A stretch of 64,000 nucleotides of DNA from Janibacter sp. Soil728 (GCF_001428305.1 NZ_LMRZ01000001.1:289-64288); one strand, 5' to 3'; shown: positions 25,501 through 33,865, counted from the first letter of the stretch. Translations and numbers: made by a program. The notes: a model not told the origin generated them from the sequence alone.

Positions 25501-26016
25501 CTATCGGACACCGAGACCGGTCCGTCCGTCGAGCAGCTCGCGGGCGATGTCGAGGTGTCCGGCATGCCGCGCCGTCTCCTCGATGAGGTGCAGGACCACC
25601 TCGCGGACGTCGGCGACGGGCGTCGGCAGGTCCTGTCGGTGCACGCCGGTCGGCCGGTCGTCGAGCATGAGCTCGTCGAGGACCGCGTCGGTCTGCGCGC
25701 ACCGGTCCCGGTAGGACGCGAGGACCTCGCCGACCGCGCGTCCGGACACCAACGCCGGCCGATCGTCCTCTTCCGAACCGCCATCGTCGGCTTGCGGCCA
25801 CGGCATCGGCGAGACGCGATCTCCCAGGACGACCTGTCCCCAGAGGCGCTCGGCCCCACCGAGGTGCTCCAGCAGCCCGAGCGGGGTCCATCCGCTGGGC
25901 ACGATCGAGCTGCGCCACGAGGCCTCGTCGAGGTCCGCCACGATCGCCAGCACGCTGGACCGCTGGGCCTGGAGGCAGGCGAGGAGGGACTCACGCTCGC
26001 CCAGCGTCGGGCGCAT
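25501..26016 (-). CDS. DinB/DUF664 family protein
   Basis: This 171-aa protein is a paralog of the downstream DinB gene: LVCLQ-type start LLACLQAQRSSVLAIVADL, then VPSGWTPLGLLEHLGGAERLW and ETARHAGHLDIARELLDGR. The conserved His pair (LEHL, HAGH) is present. The ATG at 26016 shares a base with the TGA of the AHSA1 gene, so it is translationally coupled. In the ArsR-AHSA1 operon such proteins are usually unassigned detoxification functions. Confidence 0.87.
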   Translation of the reverse strand: MRPTLGERESLLACLQAQRSSVLAIVADLDEASWRSSIVPSGWTPLGLLEHLGGAERLWGQVVLGDRVSPMPWPQADDGGSEEDDRPALVSGRAVGEVLASYRDRCAQTDAVLDELMLDDRPTGVHRQDLPTPVADVREVVLHLIEETARHAGHLDIARELLDGRTGLGVR

Positions 26017-26519
26017 CACGATGTCGGCGACTGCCCGTATGCCGGCCGCAGGTCGGCCCAACGGTCCGACCACGGCGCGGGCGCACGGCCCTCGAGTACC
26101 GCTCTCAGGTCCTCGATGTGGACCTGCCACCCAGCGCCGTGGTCGGGCGCTGCCTCGAGCGGGATCCCGCGCTCCTCGACGACGAGGCGCGTCCCCGCGG
26201 GGTCGGGGCTCAACCACGCCTCGAGCTGGGTCTCGTCAGCGGCCCCCGGCTCCATGGTGAGCAGCAGGTGTCGGGGGGCGTCGCAGACCTCGACCCTCCC
26301 GGGCCCATCCCATCCGCTCGTGAAGGACGCCTGGAAGAGGCCCCCTGGCCGCAGGTCGCCGTCGACCGTCGCCACCCACCGGCCCAGCCGGGCCGGCTCG
26401 GAGATCGCCGCCCACAGGTCGTCGATGTCGGTGTCGTAGACGTCCTCGACATGGACGACCGACACACCGTCGACCACCCACACCTCGCCGAGCAGTCCGC
26501 TCTTGTCCATCGGGGCCAT
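26016..26519 (-). CDS. SRPBCC/AHSA1 family protein
   Basis: This 167-aa START-like ligand-binding protein shows the AHSA1 pattern: VYDTDIDDLWAAISEPARLGRWV near residue 30, LRPGGLFQASF and VCDAPRHLLLTM. The ligand is unknown. It lies 3 bp after the ArsR gene, the standard ArsR-AHSA1 arrangement, and is coupled to the DinB gene. Starts at 26519 and 26510 (MDKSGLL) are both possible. Confidence 0.9.
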   Translation of the reverse strand: MAPMDKSGLLGEVWVVDGVSVVHVEDVYDTDIDDLWAAISEPARLGRWVATVDGDLRPGGLFQASFTSGWDGPGRVEVCDAPRHLLLTMEPGAADETQLEAWLSPDPAGTRLVVEERGIPLEAAPDHGAGWQVHIEDLRAVLEGRAPAPWSDRWADLRPAYGQSPTS

Positions 26520-26522
26520 CGC

Positions 26523-26849
26523 TCACTCGCTCCTTCGTCGTTGTCGCACGCCTCGCGCCACCTCGGTGTGCAGCGCTGAGAGCCGCTGCTCCCAGTCCTG
26601 CTGACGGCGGTCGAGCCAGTCGCCGACCTCGACGAGTGCCTCCGGCCGCAATCGGTAGACCCGGCGCTGCCCGACGGGCCGGACATCGACCAGTCCCGCC
26701 TCGCGCAGCACCGCCAGGTGGCGCGAGACACCCGGCTGCGCCACCGGCACGAGTGCTCCGAGCTCGCCCGCGGCGGCCTCGCCCGCACACAGCGCCTCGA
26801 TCATGACCCGCCGGTGCGGGTCGGCCAAGGCGTGCAGCACGGCGTCCAT
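26523..26849 (-). CDS. ArsR-family transcriptional regulator
   Basis: This 108-aa winged-helix repressor has the ArsR core LADPHRRVMIEALCAG, then LVPVAQPGVSRHLAVLREAGLVDVRPVGQ-type helix-turn-helix (residues about 30-65) and a wing VYRLRPEAL. No metal-binding ELCVCDL-type cysteines are present, so it probably senses something other than metals. It is the first gene of an operon with AHSA1 and two DinB genes and is divergent from OhrR. A promoter at 26857-26885 places transcription start at or near the ATG. Confidence 0.92.
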   Translation of the reverse strand: MDAVLHALADPHRRVMIEALCAGEAAAGELGALVPVAQPGVSRHLAVLREAGLVDVRPVGQRRVYRLRPEALVEVGDWLDRRQQDWEQRLSALHTEVARGVRQRRRSE

Positions 26850-26856
26850 CCCATGA

Positions 26857-26885
26857 ATTTAACAGTTCAGATATATATCGAGCAA
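26857..26885 (-). promoter_or_regulatory. Promoter of the ArsR operon, probably leaderless
   Basis: On the minus strand TTGCTC (26885-26880) and TTAAAT (26862-26857) are spaced 17 bp. Seven bases separate the -10 box from the ATG at 26849, so the mRNA would start at the initiation codon. The spacer holds an alternating AT stretch (atatatat). Confidence 0.55.
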
Positions 26886-26932
26886 GACATTCATTGAGCC
26901 CATCCCCGGGTGCGGGTCTTCCAGTAATTGGG

Positions 26933-26961
26933 TTGTGCGCAATTGAATTGCGTGCAATGAT
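26933..26961 (+). promoter_or_regulatory. OhrR operator overlapping a leaderless promoter
   Basis: A near-perfect palindrome at 26933-26957 (TTGTGCGCAATT, G, AATTGCGTGCAA) is centred on 26945 and resembles OhrR operators of actinobacteria (TTGCnnGCAA-type). It overlaps a promoter TTGTGC (26933-26938), 17 bp, AATGAT (26956-26961). The GTG start of ohrR lies 7 bp after the -10 box. Binding by OhrR would block both boxes, giving autoregulation of ohrR-ohr. Confidence 0.7.
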
Positions 26962-26967
26962 CATGGA

Positions 26968-27429
26968 GTGCAGACGACCCAGCAGCTCGACCACCAGACC
27001 TGCTTCGCCCTCTACTCGGCGGCGCGGGCGGCCACGGCTGCCTATCGCGAGGCCCTCGCGGAGATCGGTCTGACGTACACCCAGTACGTCACCCTGCTCG
27101 CCCTCTGGGAGCAGGACGGGCGCACCGTCTCCGAGCTGGGCACAACGCTCCGCCTCGACAGCGGCACCCTCTCCCCCCTCCTCAAGCGGATGGCCGCCAA
27201 CGGCCTCGTCGAGAGACGTCGCGAAGGGAAGGACGGGCGCACCGTCACGATCCACCTCACCGACGCCGGGCACGACCTCGAGACGCAGGTCGCCTCGATC
27301 CAGCGCCGCCTGTACGACGCCGTCGACATGGAGCCGGAGGAGCTGGCCACCCTGCGCGATCTGGCGCAGCGCTTCTGCGCATCGGCGGCCGAGATCACCC
27401 ACCCTGACACCCAAGGAGCACCACGATGA
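26968..27429 (+). CDS. ohrR: Organic hydroperoxide-sensing MarR-family repressor OhrR
   Basis: This 153-aa MarR-type regulator has the N-terminal sensing Cys in the OhrR context (LDHQTCFALYSAARA, Cys12). The DNA-binding wing and recognition helix are visible as DSGTLSPLLKRMAANGLVERRRE. Oxidation of the Cys by organic peroxides releases DNA. The GTG start at 26968 has no spaced ribosome site and sits at the predicted transcript start. The stop overlaps the ohr ATG by 4 bp. A second Cys (RFCAS) lies near residue 142. Confidence 0.93.
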   Translation: MQTTQQLDHQTCFALYSAARAATAAYREALAEIGLTYTQYVTLLALWEQDGRTVSELGTTLRLDSGTLSPLLKRMAANGLVERRREGKDGRTVTIHLTDAGHDLETQVASIQRRLYDAVDMEPEELATLRDLAQRFCASAAEITHPDTQGAPR

Positions 27430-27848
27430 AGACCATCTACACCGCAGAGGCGCTGGCCACCGGCGCCGGACGCGACGGCCACGGCCGCAGCGCCGACGGA
27501 CGGCTCGACCTCGACCTCGCGGTCCCGCAGGAGATGGGCGGGTCCGGCAACGGGACCAACCCCGAGCAGCTCTTCGCAGTCGGTTACGCCGCGTGCTTCC
27601 ACTCCGCGCTCCAGCTGGTCGCCAAGCAGGCGAAGGCCGACGTCACCGACTCGGCCGTCGGTGCCCGCGTGCACATCGGGCCGAATGACGACGGGGGCTT
27701 CCAGCTCGCCGTCGAGCTCGAGGTCACCCTGCCGCACCTCGACGCCGAGGTCGCCCAGCAGCTCGCCGACCGCGCCCACGAGGTGTGCCCCTACTCCAAC
27801 GCCACCCGCGGCAACATCGACGTGACCGTCACGGTCACGCAGGACTGA
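27426..27848 (+). CDS. ohr: Organic hydroperoxide reductase (Ohr/OsmC family)
   Basis: This 140-aa protein matches Ohr in length and motifs: the peroxidatic Cys in GYAACFHSAL (about 59) and the resolving Cys in HEVCPYSNATRGN (about 123). Ohr reduces organic hydroperoxides using lipoylated proteins as electron donors. It is co-transcribed with its regulator and followed 7 bp later by an oxidoreductase gene that is probably in the same transcript. Confidence 0.95.
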   Translation: MKTIYTAEALATGAGRDGHGRSADGRLDLDLAVPQEMGGSGNGTNPEQLFAVGYAACFHSALQLVAKQAKADVTDSAVGARVHIGPNDDGGFQLAVELEVTLPHLDAEVAQQLADRAHEVCPYSNATRGNIDVTVTVTQD

Positions 27849-27855
27849 GGACCAC

Positions 27856-28866
27856 ATGAGCACCACTCCCACGACCACCCGACAGATCGCCCTCGCCTCG
27901 CGCCCGACCGGGGCGCCGACGAGCGACAACTTCCGCCTCGAGAGCGTCGACCTGCCCGAGCTGGCCGACGGCCAGGTCCTCGTGCGCAATGTCGTCATGT
28001 CCGTCGACCCGTACATGCGCGGTCGGATGAACGACGCGAAGTCCTATGTCGCGCCCTTCCAGGTCGACGCCCCACTCGATGGCGGCGCGGTCGGTGAGGT
28101 CATCGCCTCACGCTCCGACGACATCGCCGTCGGCCAGCACGTCCTGCACGGGCTCGGCTGGCGCGAGCACGCGATCCTGACTGCGGCCAAGGTGTCGGTC
28201 ATCGACACCGAGGTCGCGCCGGCCTCCGCCTACCTCGGGGTCCTCGGGATGCCCGGCCTGACCGCCTACGTGGGCCTGACCGCGGTCGCCGAGATGCGCG
28301 AGGGGGACACCGTCTTCGTCTCGGGTGCGGCCGGGGCCGTCGGCCAGGTGGCCGGGCAGATCGCCAAGGCCCTCGGTGCCGCCAAGGTCATCGGCTCGGC
28401 AGGCACACCCGCCAAGGTCGCCCGCGCCCTCGAGCTCGGATACGACGAGGCCTTCGACTACAAGACGGCGCCCGTCAGCGAGGGGCTGCGCGCCGTGGCT
28501 CCCGACGGCATCGACGTGTACTTCGACAATGTCGGCGGTGACCACCTGGAGGCGGCGATCTCCTCCCTTCGCCTCCATGGACGGGTCGCGATGTGCGGCG
28601 CCATCTCCCAGTACAACGCGACCGACCCCGCGCCCGGGCCGCGCAACCTCTTCCAGGCGATCGGCAAGGGGCTGACGCTGCGCGGCTTCATCGTCGGCCA
28701 GTACCCACAGCTCGCCGCCGAGTACCGCGAGCGCGCCGCCGGTTGGCTGGCCGAGGGCCGGCTGCAGGGCGACGAGACCTTCCGCGACGGGCTCGACGGC
28801 GCCCCGCAAGCCTTCATGGACCTCCTCCAGGGCGCCAACACCGGCAAGATGCTCGTTCGCCTCTGA
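27856..28866 (+). CDS. NADP-dependent oxidoreductase, CurA/LTB4DH-like MDR family
   Basis: This 336-aa zinc-independent medium-chain dehydrogenase/reductase has the family start (ASRPTGAPTSDNFRLE, then VVMSVDPYMRGRM) and the nucleotide-binding GAAGAVGQVAGQIAKALGA near residue 156. Members reduce the double bond of enals, enones or curcuminoids. It follows ohr by 7 bp, so a role in clearing lipid peroxidation products together with Ohr is a reasonable inference. Confidence 0.92.
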   Translation: MSTTPTTTRQIALASRPTGAPTSDNFRLESVDLPELADGQVLVRNVVMSVDPYMRGRMNDAKSYVAPFQVDAPLDGGAVGEVIASRSDDIAVGQHVLHGLGWREHAILTAAKVSVIDTEVAPASAYLGVLGMPGLTAYVGLTAVAEMREGDTVFVSGAAGAVGQVAGQIAKALGAAKVIGSAGTPAKVARALELGYDEAFDYKTAPVSEGLRAVAPDGIDVYFDNVGGDHLEAAISSLRLHGRVAMCGAISQYNATDPAPGPRNLFQAIGKGLTLRGFIVGQYPQLAAEYRERAAGWLAEGRLQGDETFRDGLDGAPQAFMDLLQGANTGKMLVRL

Positions 28867-28878
28867 CCGGCTCCCCGC

Positions 28879-29535
28879 TCAGGTGGTCCCGCTACGACCG
28901 GCGGCGGGACCACCCGGCGCACCGGAGGGCCGCGCCACCGTCGTCGTCACCCGCGTGAGCGCGGGTGCGGCAGGGGTGGAGCTGAAGCCGAAGCGCGGCG
29001 GCGGGCTCACCGCCCGGAGGCCACCGAGGGGCTCGCCCTCCCAGGTGCCGTCGAGCGAGGTCACGTGGTGCTGGTCGTGCGCGCCGTAGTACTCGCGGCG
29101 CCCACCGCCCGCGCTGCCGACCGTGCGCACGCCCGGCAGCAGGCGCCTGGCGATCGGGTCGGCGAGGTGTGCGAAGGCCCGGCTGCGACCGATGCGGTCC
29201 GGCACGGGCCGCAGGAGTCGGCCGACGGCCGTGCGCCCACCCAGCTCGACGCGGCACCGCAACGGTCCCGCGTCGAGCCGCCACTCGTGCTCGTCGGTGC
29301 CGAGGGTCACCGGGCAGAGGCGGACCTCGTCGAAGGAGTAGGTCGCTGCGACGTAGTCCGCGACGGCAGCGTCCGGCGCGACCAGTATTCGCCGGTCATC
29401 GGCCGTCGCGACCATGACGTCGGTGAAGGATCCGAGCGGTGAGCTCGACCAGTCACCGATGACCAGCCGCACCCCGCTGCTGCTGCCCGCACCGAGGATG
29501 CGGCCACGGAACCGGTCGAGCACGGTGGGGGTCAC
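28879..29535 (-). CDS. Uncharacterised protein in the egtB-egtD operon
   Basis: This 218-aa protein is not one I recognise. It begins VTPTVLDRFRGRILGAGSSSGVR with GTG 29535, overlapping the EgtD stop by 4 bp, which supports both start and co-translation. It is a mixed sequence without signal peptide or membrane segment; repeated short strands (FTDVMVATADDRRILVAP, FDEVRLCPVTLG) suggest a beta-rich domain. The tail is Ala/Pro/Gly-rich. It occupies the place where egtC or egtE often stand, but shows no amidohydrolase or PLP-lyase motifs. Confidence 0.72.
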   Translation of the reverse strand: MTPTVLDRFRGRILGAGSSSGVRLVIGDWSSSPLGSFTDVMVATADDRRILVAPDAAVADYVAATYSFDEVRLCPVTLGTDEHEWRLDAGPLRCRVELGGRTAVGRLLRPVPDRIGRSRAFAHLADPIARRLLPGVRTVGSAGGGRREYYGAHDQHHVTSLDGTWEGEPLGGLRAVSPPPRFGFSSTPAAPALTRVTTTVARPSGAPGGPAAGRSGTT

Positions 29536-30509
29536 GGCACGCCCGGAGGGTCCACGACCCGCGCCAGCGTGAGCGAGAAGTCTCCCGCCCCGTCGGTCCA
29601 TCCTGCGACGGGCTGGAGGCCGTGACCGGCCAGCTCGTCGCGCAGCTCGCCCGGGTCGAACTTGCGGGAGATCTCGGTGCGCAGGTGCTCCCCCTTCGAC
29701 AGCTGCCAGGTGCGTCCGATGCCGGTGAAGTCCGCCTCGACGTCGCGGACCGCCCGCAGCCGCATCTCGATGCGCGAGGACCCCTCGTCCCAGACGGCCT
29801 CGTGCTCGAAGTCCCCGCGCCGCAGGCCCGTGACCGGAGTCAGGCGGTCGATGACCTCGATGAGATTGAGGTTGAACTCCGCAGTGACCCCGGCGCCGTC
29901 GTCATAGGCGGCCACCAGCCGGGCGGCGTCCTTGACGAGGTCCGCGCCGAGGAGGAAGTGGTCGCCCGGAGCCAAGGCAGAGCGCACCATCCGCAGGAAG
30001 CTCGCGCGCTCGTCCTCGGTGAAGTTGCCGATCGTCCCGCCGAGGAAGAGCAGCAGCCGCTCTCCGTCCGCACCGGCCAGCGGCGGCAGGTGGTGGAAGT
30101 CGGCGACGGCCGGCTCGACCGCGAGCGTGGGGTACTCCCTCTGCAGCTGCTCGGCGGTCTCCAGGAGCACCTCGCTGCTGATGTCCAGCGGCGCATACGT
30201 GGCAGGCCGGCCACCAGCGGTGAGCTCATCGAGCAGGACCCTGGTCTTGGCGGAGGTCCCGGCCCCGAGCTCGTGGACACTGCTGGCGTCCGTGACCTCG
30301 ATGATCTGCGCGCTGCGCTGCTGCAGGATCTCGCGCTCAGCCCGCGTCGGGTAGTACTCCGGCAAGGAGGTGATCTGGTCGAAGAGCCGGCTGCCCCGCT
30401 CGTCGTAGAACCACCGCGGCGGCAGCGTGGGCGGATCTGCCCAGAAGCCCTCGCGCAGGTCCTCCTCGAGCTCGTGGCGCTGGTCGGTCTGCTGCTGCGT
30501 GCTGGTCAT
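29532..30509 (-). CDS. egtD: L-histidine N(alpha)-methyltransferase EgtD
   Basis: This 325-aa enzyme trimethylates histidine to hercynine with S-adenosylmethionine. It matches EgtD in length and pattern: PRWFYDERGSRLFDQITSLPEYYPTRAE-type start (split here for length), SAM-binding ELGAGTSAKTRVLLD near residue 80, and LLFLGGTIGNFTEDE near 150. The terminal EISRKFD segment is also typical. ATG 30509 overlaps the egtB stop by 4 bp. Confidence 0.95.
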   Translation of the reverse strand: MTSTQQQTDQRHELEEDLREGFWADPPTLPPRWFYDERGSRLFDQITSLPEYYPTRAEREILQQRSAQIIEVTDASSVHELGAGTSAKTRVLLDELTAGGRPATYAPLDISSEVLLETAEQLQREYPTLAVEPAVADFHHLPPLAGADGERLLLFLGGTIGNFTEDERASFLRMVRSALAPGDHFLLGADLVKDAARLVAAYDDGAGVTAEFNLNLIEVIDRLTPVTGLRRGDFEHEAVWDEGSSRIEMRLRAVRDVEADFTGIGRTWQLSKGEHLRTEISRKFDPGELRDELAGHGLQPVAGWTDGAGDFSLTLARVVDPPGVP

Positions 30510-31756
30510 CGGGCGAGCCTCAGGCCGGAGAAGGCCCATCGGGAGGCTGCGGGGAAGAAGTTGCGGTAGGTCGTGCGCGGGTGCTGCGGGGGCGTGATCG
30601 CCGAGGCTCCGCGCAGGACGTGCTGGTCGTTCATGAACTTGCCGTTGTACTCGCCCACCGCGCCCGGCGCCGTCTCGAAGCCGGGGTAGGGCACGTAGGC
30701 GCTCGCGGTCCACTCCCACACGTCGCCGAGGGTCACCTCGGTCGCACGGCGGGGGTGGCAGCGCTGCGGGTCGAGCAGGCCGCCCCGCACCTCGAGCCCG
30801 TCCGCGGCACGGGCCTCCCACTCGTGCTCGGTGGGCAGACGCTGACCTGCCCACCGAGCGAAGGCGTCCGCCTCGAAGAAGGAGACGTGACACACCGGCT
30901 CGGCGGCGACCACCGGCCGACGGCCCGACAGGGTGAAGGTGGTCCACCTCCCGTCGTCGTCCTCGCGCCAGTAGCCGGGTGCCCGCCACCCGGCGTCCTG
31001 CACGCTCGCCCACCCGTCGGAGAGCCACAGGTCGGGACGCGAGTACCCACCGTCGGCGATGAAGTCGAACCACTCGGCGTTGGTCACCTGCCGAGTGCCG
31101 ATCTCGACGTCCTCGAGCCACACCCGGTGGCGGGGGCGCTCGTTGTCGAAGGCGAAGCCCGCGCCGTCATCCCCGACGTGCCTCACCCCTCCGGGGACGT
31201 GCGTCCAGCGAAGGGGGGTCGGGCCGGCCGTGGGGTCGTCGTCGGGGGCCCGCTCGACGTAGGTCGGCTGGAGGACATTGCCCGACAACAGATGCTTGAC
31301 GTCCATGAGGAGAAGCTCCTGGTGCTGCTCCTCGTGGTGGCAGCCGAGCTCGACGAGATCGAGCTGCTCCTCGGCGAGCGTGCCCGCCTCGAGACGTGCG
31401 GCGACCTGCTGCTCGACGTCGGCGCGATAGGCCGCGACCGCAGCGACGCCGGGGCGGGTCACGTGGCCACGAGCCGCGCGGGGATGCCTCTCCCCGACCG
31501 CCTCGTAGTAGCTGTTGAAGAGATAGCGGAAGGCGGGGTCGCGCGGCCGGTAGCCGGGGTCGGCGCCGAGGACGAACTCCTCGAAGAACCACGTCGTGTG
31601 GGCACGATGCCACTTGGTCGGGCTGGCCTCGGTCATCGACTGCGGAGTCTGGTCCTCGGGACTGAGGCAGTGCGTGAGTCGGTCGGTCCGCGCGCGCACG
31701 TCTGCGAAGCGCGCGATCAGCGCCGCGAGGTCGGGTCGGGAGATGGTGGTGGTCAT
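30506..31756 (-). CDS. egtB: Ergothioneine biosynthesis sulfoxide synthase EgtB
   Basis: This 416-aa non-haem iron enzyme joins hercynine to a thiol donor. The DinB-like N-terminal domain has WHRAHTTWFFEEF (His50/53) and the iron triad HHEEQHQE (His141, His145); an FGE-sulfatase domain follows (GDVWEWTASAY, then SGLRLAR at the end). ATG 31756 is chosen because a GGAGGA ribosome site sits just upstream; an in-frame ATG at 31768 overlaps that site. The C-terminal segment reads RNFFPAASRWAFSG, lacking the Asp I recall in gamma-glutamylcysteine-using EgtB, so cysteine may be the donor. Confidence 0.94.
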   Translation of the reverse strand: MTTTISRPDLAALIARFADVRARTDRLTHCLSPEDQTPQSMTEASPTKWHRAHTTWFFEEFVLGADPGYRPRDPAFRYLFNSYYEAVGERHPRAARGHVTRPGVAAVAAYRADVEQQVAARLEAGTLAEEQLDLVELGCHHEEQHQELLLMDVKHLLSGNVLQPTYVERAPDDDPTAGPTPLRWTHVPGGVRHVGDDGAGFAFDNERPRHRVWLEDVEIGTRQVTNAEWFDFIADGGYSRPDLWLSDGWASVQDAGWRAPGYWREDDDGRWTTFTLSGRRPVVAAEPVCHVSFFEADAFARWAGQRLPTEHEWEARAADGLEVRGGLLDPQRCHPRRATEVTLGDVWEWTASAYVPYPGFETAPGAVGEYNGKFMNDQHVLRGASAITPPQHPRTTYRNFFPAASRWAFSGLRLAR

Positions 31757-31854
31757 GCTGTCCTCCATGCGACGGGGGCTGACAACCACCGTCGGGCACC
31801 GGGAGATGGAGCTTCGGACACGGTCGACGCTACGCGCTGCACTGGCTCCGCGCA

Positions 31855-31893
31855 CGGGCAACCCCTGACCTGCTGGAGCGCACGGGTTGCCCG
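31855..31893 (-). terminator. Hairpin downstream of the PPOX-family gene
   Basis: A 10-bp perfect stem (CGGGCAACCC at 31855-31864, complement at 31884-31893) with a 19-nt loop lies 15 bp past the stop of the gene at 31909. It probably separates that gene from egtB. Confidence 0.5.
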
Positions 31894-31908
31894 CGGAGGC
31901 AGGCGACG

Positions 31909-32379
31909 TCAGAGGGAGACGGTCCCGGTGTCGCCGAGGTCGGGCCGATCGTCGCTGACGAGGCCCTTGGCCATCTGCACGACCGTGGCGATGCTGCCCG
32001 GTGTGGACCAGTAGCGGGCGGTGTCCGCAGACACCGTGAGGATGGTGTTGTCGGGGTTGTCTGCATCGCCCTTCATGAAGGCACCGGCCGAGGCATCCCA
32101 CAGGCGCGCGAGCAGCTGTCGGTCGTCGTTGCGTGCGGCCGTGCCGCTCAGGCTGACCCAGCCGCCGTCACCGGAGTAGGTGACGTTGACCTGCGGATTG
32201 GCGGCGATGGCTCGCATCTTGTCCGAGTCGGCCTCGGTGATGAAGTGCACCGTGCCCGGGTCGCCCAGGTCCTGGGTGCCCATCGGCACCGACACCAGCC
32301 GCCCGTCCTCGACGTACGTGAGCACGGCGATCCTGGTGTCCTTCATGATCGTGGTGACGGTCTCGGTCTTGTCGGCCAT
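31909..32379 (-). CDS. Pyridoxamine 5'-phosphate oxidase-family (general stress 26-like) protein
   Basis: This 156-aa protein has the split-barrel flavin-binding pattern: DTRIAVLTYVEDGRLVSVPMG, VHFITEADSDKMRAIAANPQVNVTY-type strand-helix (shortened) and WVSLSGTAARN. It is the short, single-domain type that binds FMN, F420 or FAD, with unknown substrate. A strong AGGAGG ribosome site precedes the ATG at 32379. It stands alone and divergent from the gene at 32485. Confidence 0.9.
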   Translation of the reverse strand: MADKTETVTTIMKDTRIAVLTYVEDGRLVSVPMGTQDLGDPGTVHFITEADSDKMRAIAANPQVNVTYSGDGGWVSLSGTAARNDDRQLLARLWDASAGAFMKGDADNPDNTILTVSADTARYWSTPGSIATVVQMAKGLVSDDRPDLGDTGTVSL

Positions 32380-32484
32380 GGTTCCTCCTGGCTCGTCGGA
32401 TGTGTCCGAGAGCGCATTACCCGCTCGGGGGCCGGGCACACCCACGTCCACCGAGCGCTGCGCAGCGCTGCCACAATCGGCGTC

Positions 32485-33294
32485 ATGCGGCCCATCCCTC
32501 GTTTTTGGCAGCCGGCGAGAGCCGACGTGGAGCACGAAGGGCGGCGCGTCCCCCTTCGCGTCTGGGGATGGTCGATCGAGTCCGCGGCGGAGGCCGCCGA
32601 CCGTGCCCGCCAGCGGCTCGCGGCGGCCGTGGAGCAGCTGACGCGGGGACGGCCCGGCTTCGACTACTACCCGCGCTCCCCCCTTCGTGAGGAGCTCCTG
32701 CACGAGGTGCGCGGCGCCGACGGCGCCCTCCTCGGGGCAGTGACGCGCAACCGGATGGGCGTCGACGTGCTCAACACCGATGTGGTGCTCTTCGCGGACG
32801 TCGACCTGCCGCAGCAGCGCAAGGGGCTGCTGCGCAGGAAGGTGCTCGCGGACCCGGGGCCCGCCCTGGCGAGGATCGCGCACTGGGCCGCCGCCCACCC
32901 CCGACTCGGGGTGCGCACGTACCGGACCGCCGCAGGCTTGCGCGTGCTCATCACCGGGCTGCCCACCGGGCCGCCCGACCTCGGCATCCTCGTCGAGCTC
33001 GGGTCGGACGATCTCTATGTCATGCTCTGCGGCCACCACGAGACCTCGCGGGCCCGCCTGACCCCCAAGCCCGAGCGCGTCGGGACAGGTCGCATCCCGC
33101 ACTCGTGGCCCTACGACGCGCAGACCGGGCCGGTCGCGACCACCTGGCTGGGGGACTATGCCCGGGCGTGCACCGGGCACGCGGTCTGCGAGCTGCTCTC
33201 GGTGACGGGACCGCCCCCGGACCCGGACGAGGTCGCGCTCGTCGACCTGCACGACCGGGTCACCCAGGCATCCTCAGGGCTGCCGCTCGCCTGA
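32485..33294 (+). CDS. Conserved hypothetical protein
   Basis: This 269-aa protein has no signal peptide or membrane span and is not one I can name. It contains RPGFDYYPRSPLREELLHEV, then RNRMGVDVLNTDVVLFADVDLP, RTAAGLRVLITGLPTG and a C-terminal DDLYVMLCGHHETSRARLTPKPERVG-like block (abbreviated). The spaced acidic and Arg residues in those blocks look like a conserved active or binding site. ATG 32485 is the first start after the divergent promoter. The convergent neighbour ends one base after its stop. Confidence 0.75.
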   Translation: MRPIPRFWQPARADVEHEGRRVPLRVWGWSIESAAEAADRARQRLAAAVEQLTRGRPGFDYYPRSPLREELLHEVRGADGALLGAVTRNRMGVDVLNTDVVLFADVDLPQQRKGLLRRKVLADPGPALARIAHWAAAHPRLGVRTYRTAAGLRVLITGLPTGPPDLGILVELGSDDLYVMLCGHHETSRARLTPKPERVGTGRIPHSWPYDAQTGPVATTWLGDYARACTGHAVCELLSVTGPPPDPDEVALVDLHDRVTQASSGLPLA

Positions 33295-33295
33295 G

Positions 33296-33745
33296 TCAGA
33301 ACCAGCGCCGCACCGTGGCGACGTACTCCCCGTACGTGGAGCCGAAGCGCCCGAGCAGGGCCTCCTCCTCCGCGGGGATCTGCAGCAGGTCGATGACGCC
33401 GACGAACCCGACGGTCGGGATCAGCGCGAGCGGGTCGCGGCGGTGGATGGCGTACCCGGCGACCAGCAGCGCGTCCCCGAGGTAGATCGGGTTGCGGGAG
33501 TAGCGGTAGACGCCGCGACGGACGACCTGCGTGGTGTCCTGGGGGCGCGTCGGGTCAAGGGTCGTCCCGGCCGAGCGGACCTCACGGATGCCTGCGGCTG
33601 CGACGGCGAGCCCGGCGAGCGCCACCGCTGCACCGAGCGTCGACGTGGCGGCCGATGTCGTCGATCCGCGCGTCAGCAGACGCTGCGCTGCCAGCGAGGC
33701 CAGTCCGAGGACAGGGGGCGAGCGGAGGATCGACAGTGGCTCCAT
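33296..33745 (-). CDS. Isoprenylcysteine carboxyl methyltransferase-family membrane protein
   Basis: This 149-aa protein has several hydrophobic segments and the family's SAM-binding C-terminal pattern: RRGVYRYSRNPIYLGDALLV near residue 78 and LIPAEEEALLGRFGSTY-type IPAEEEALLGRFGSTYGEYV near 125. Bacterial members methylate unknown membrane-associated substrates. ATG at 33745. It ends next to the convergent gene with no room for a terminator. Confidence 0.88.
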   Translation of the reverse strand: MEPLSILRSPPVLGLASLAAQRLLTRGSTTSAATSTLGAAVALAGLAVAAAGIREVRSAGTTLDPTRPQDTTQVVRRGVYRYSRNPIYLGDALLVAGYAIHRRDPLALIPTVGFVGVIDLLQIPAEEEALLGRFGSTYGEYVATVRRWF

Positions 33746-33865
33746 GGACCAACGGTAGTCGCCTCGCCTGCGCAGGGACAGCCCCGCGCGGACAACGGCA
33801 ATGGCGAAGGGGGGCGCCGTCGCCGTGGTCTTGTCGCGGCGCCCGCCCGCTGCGAAGGTGGACCC

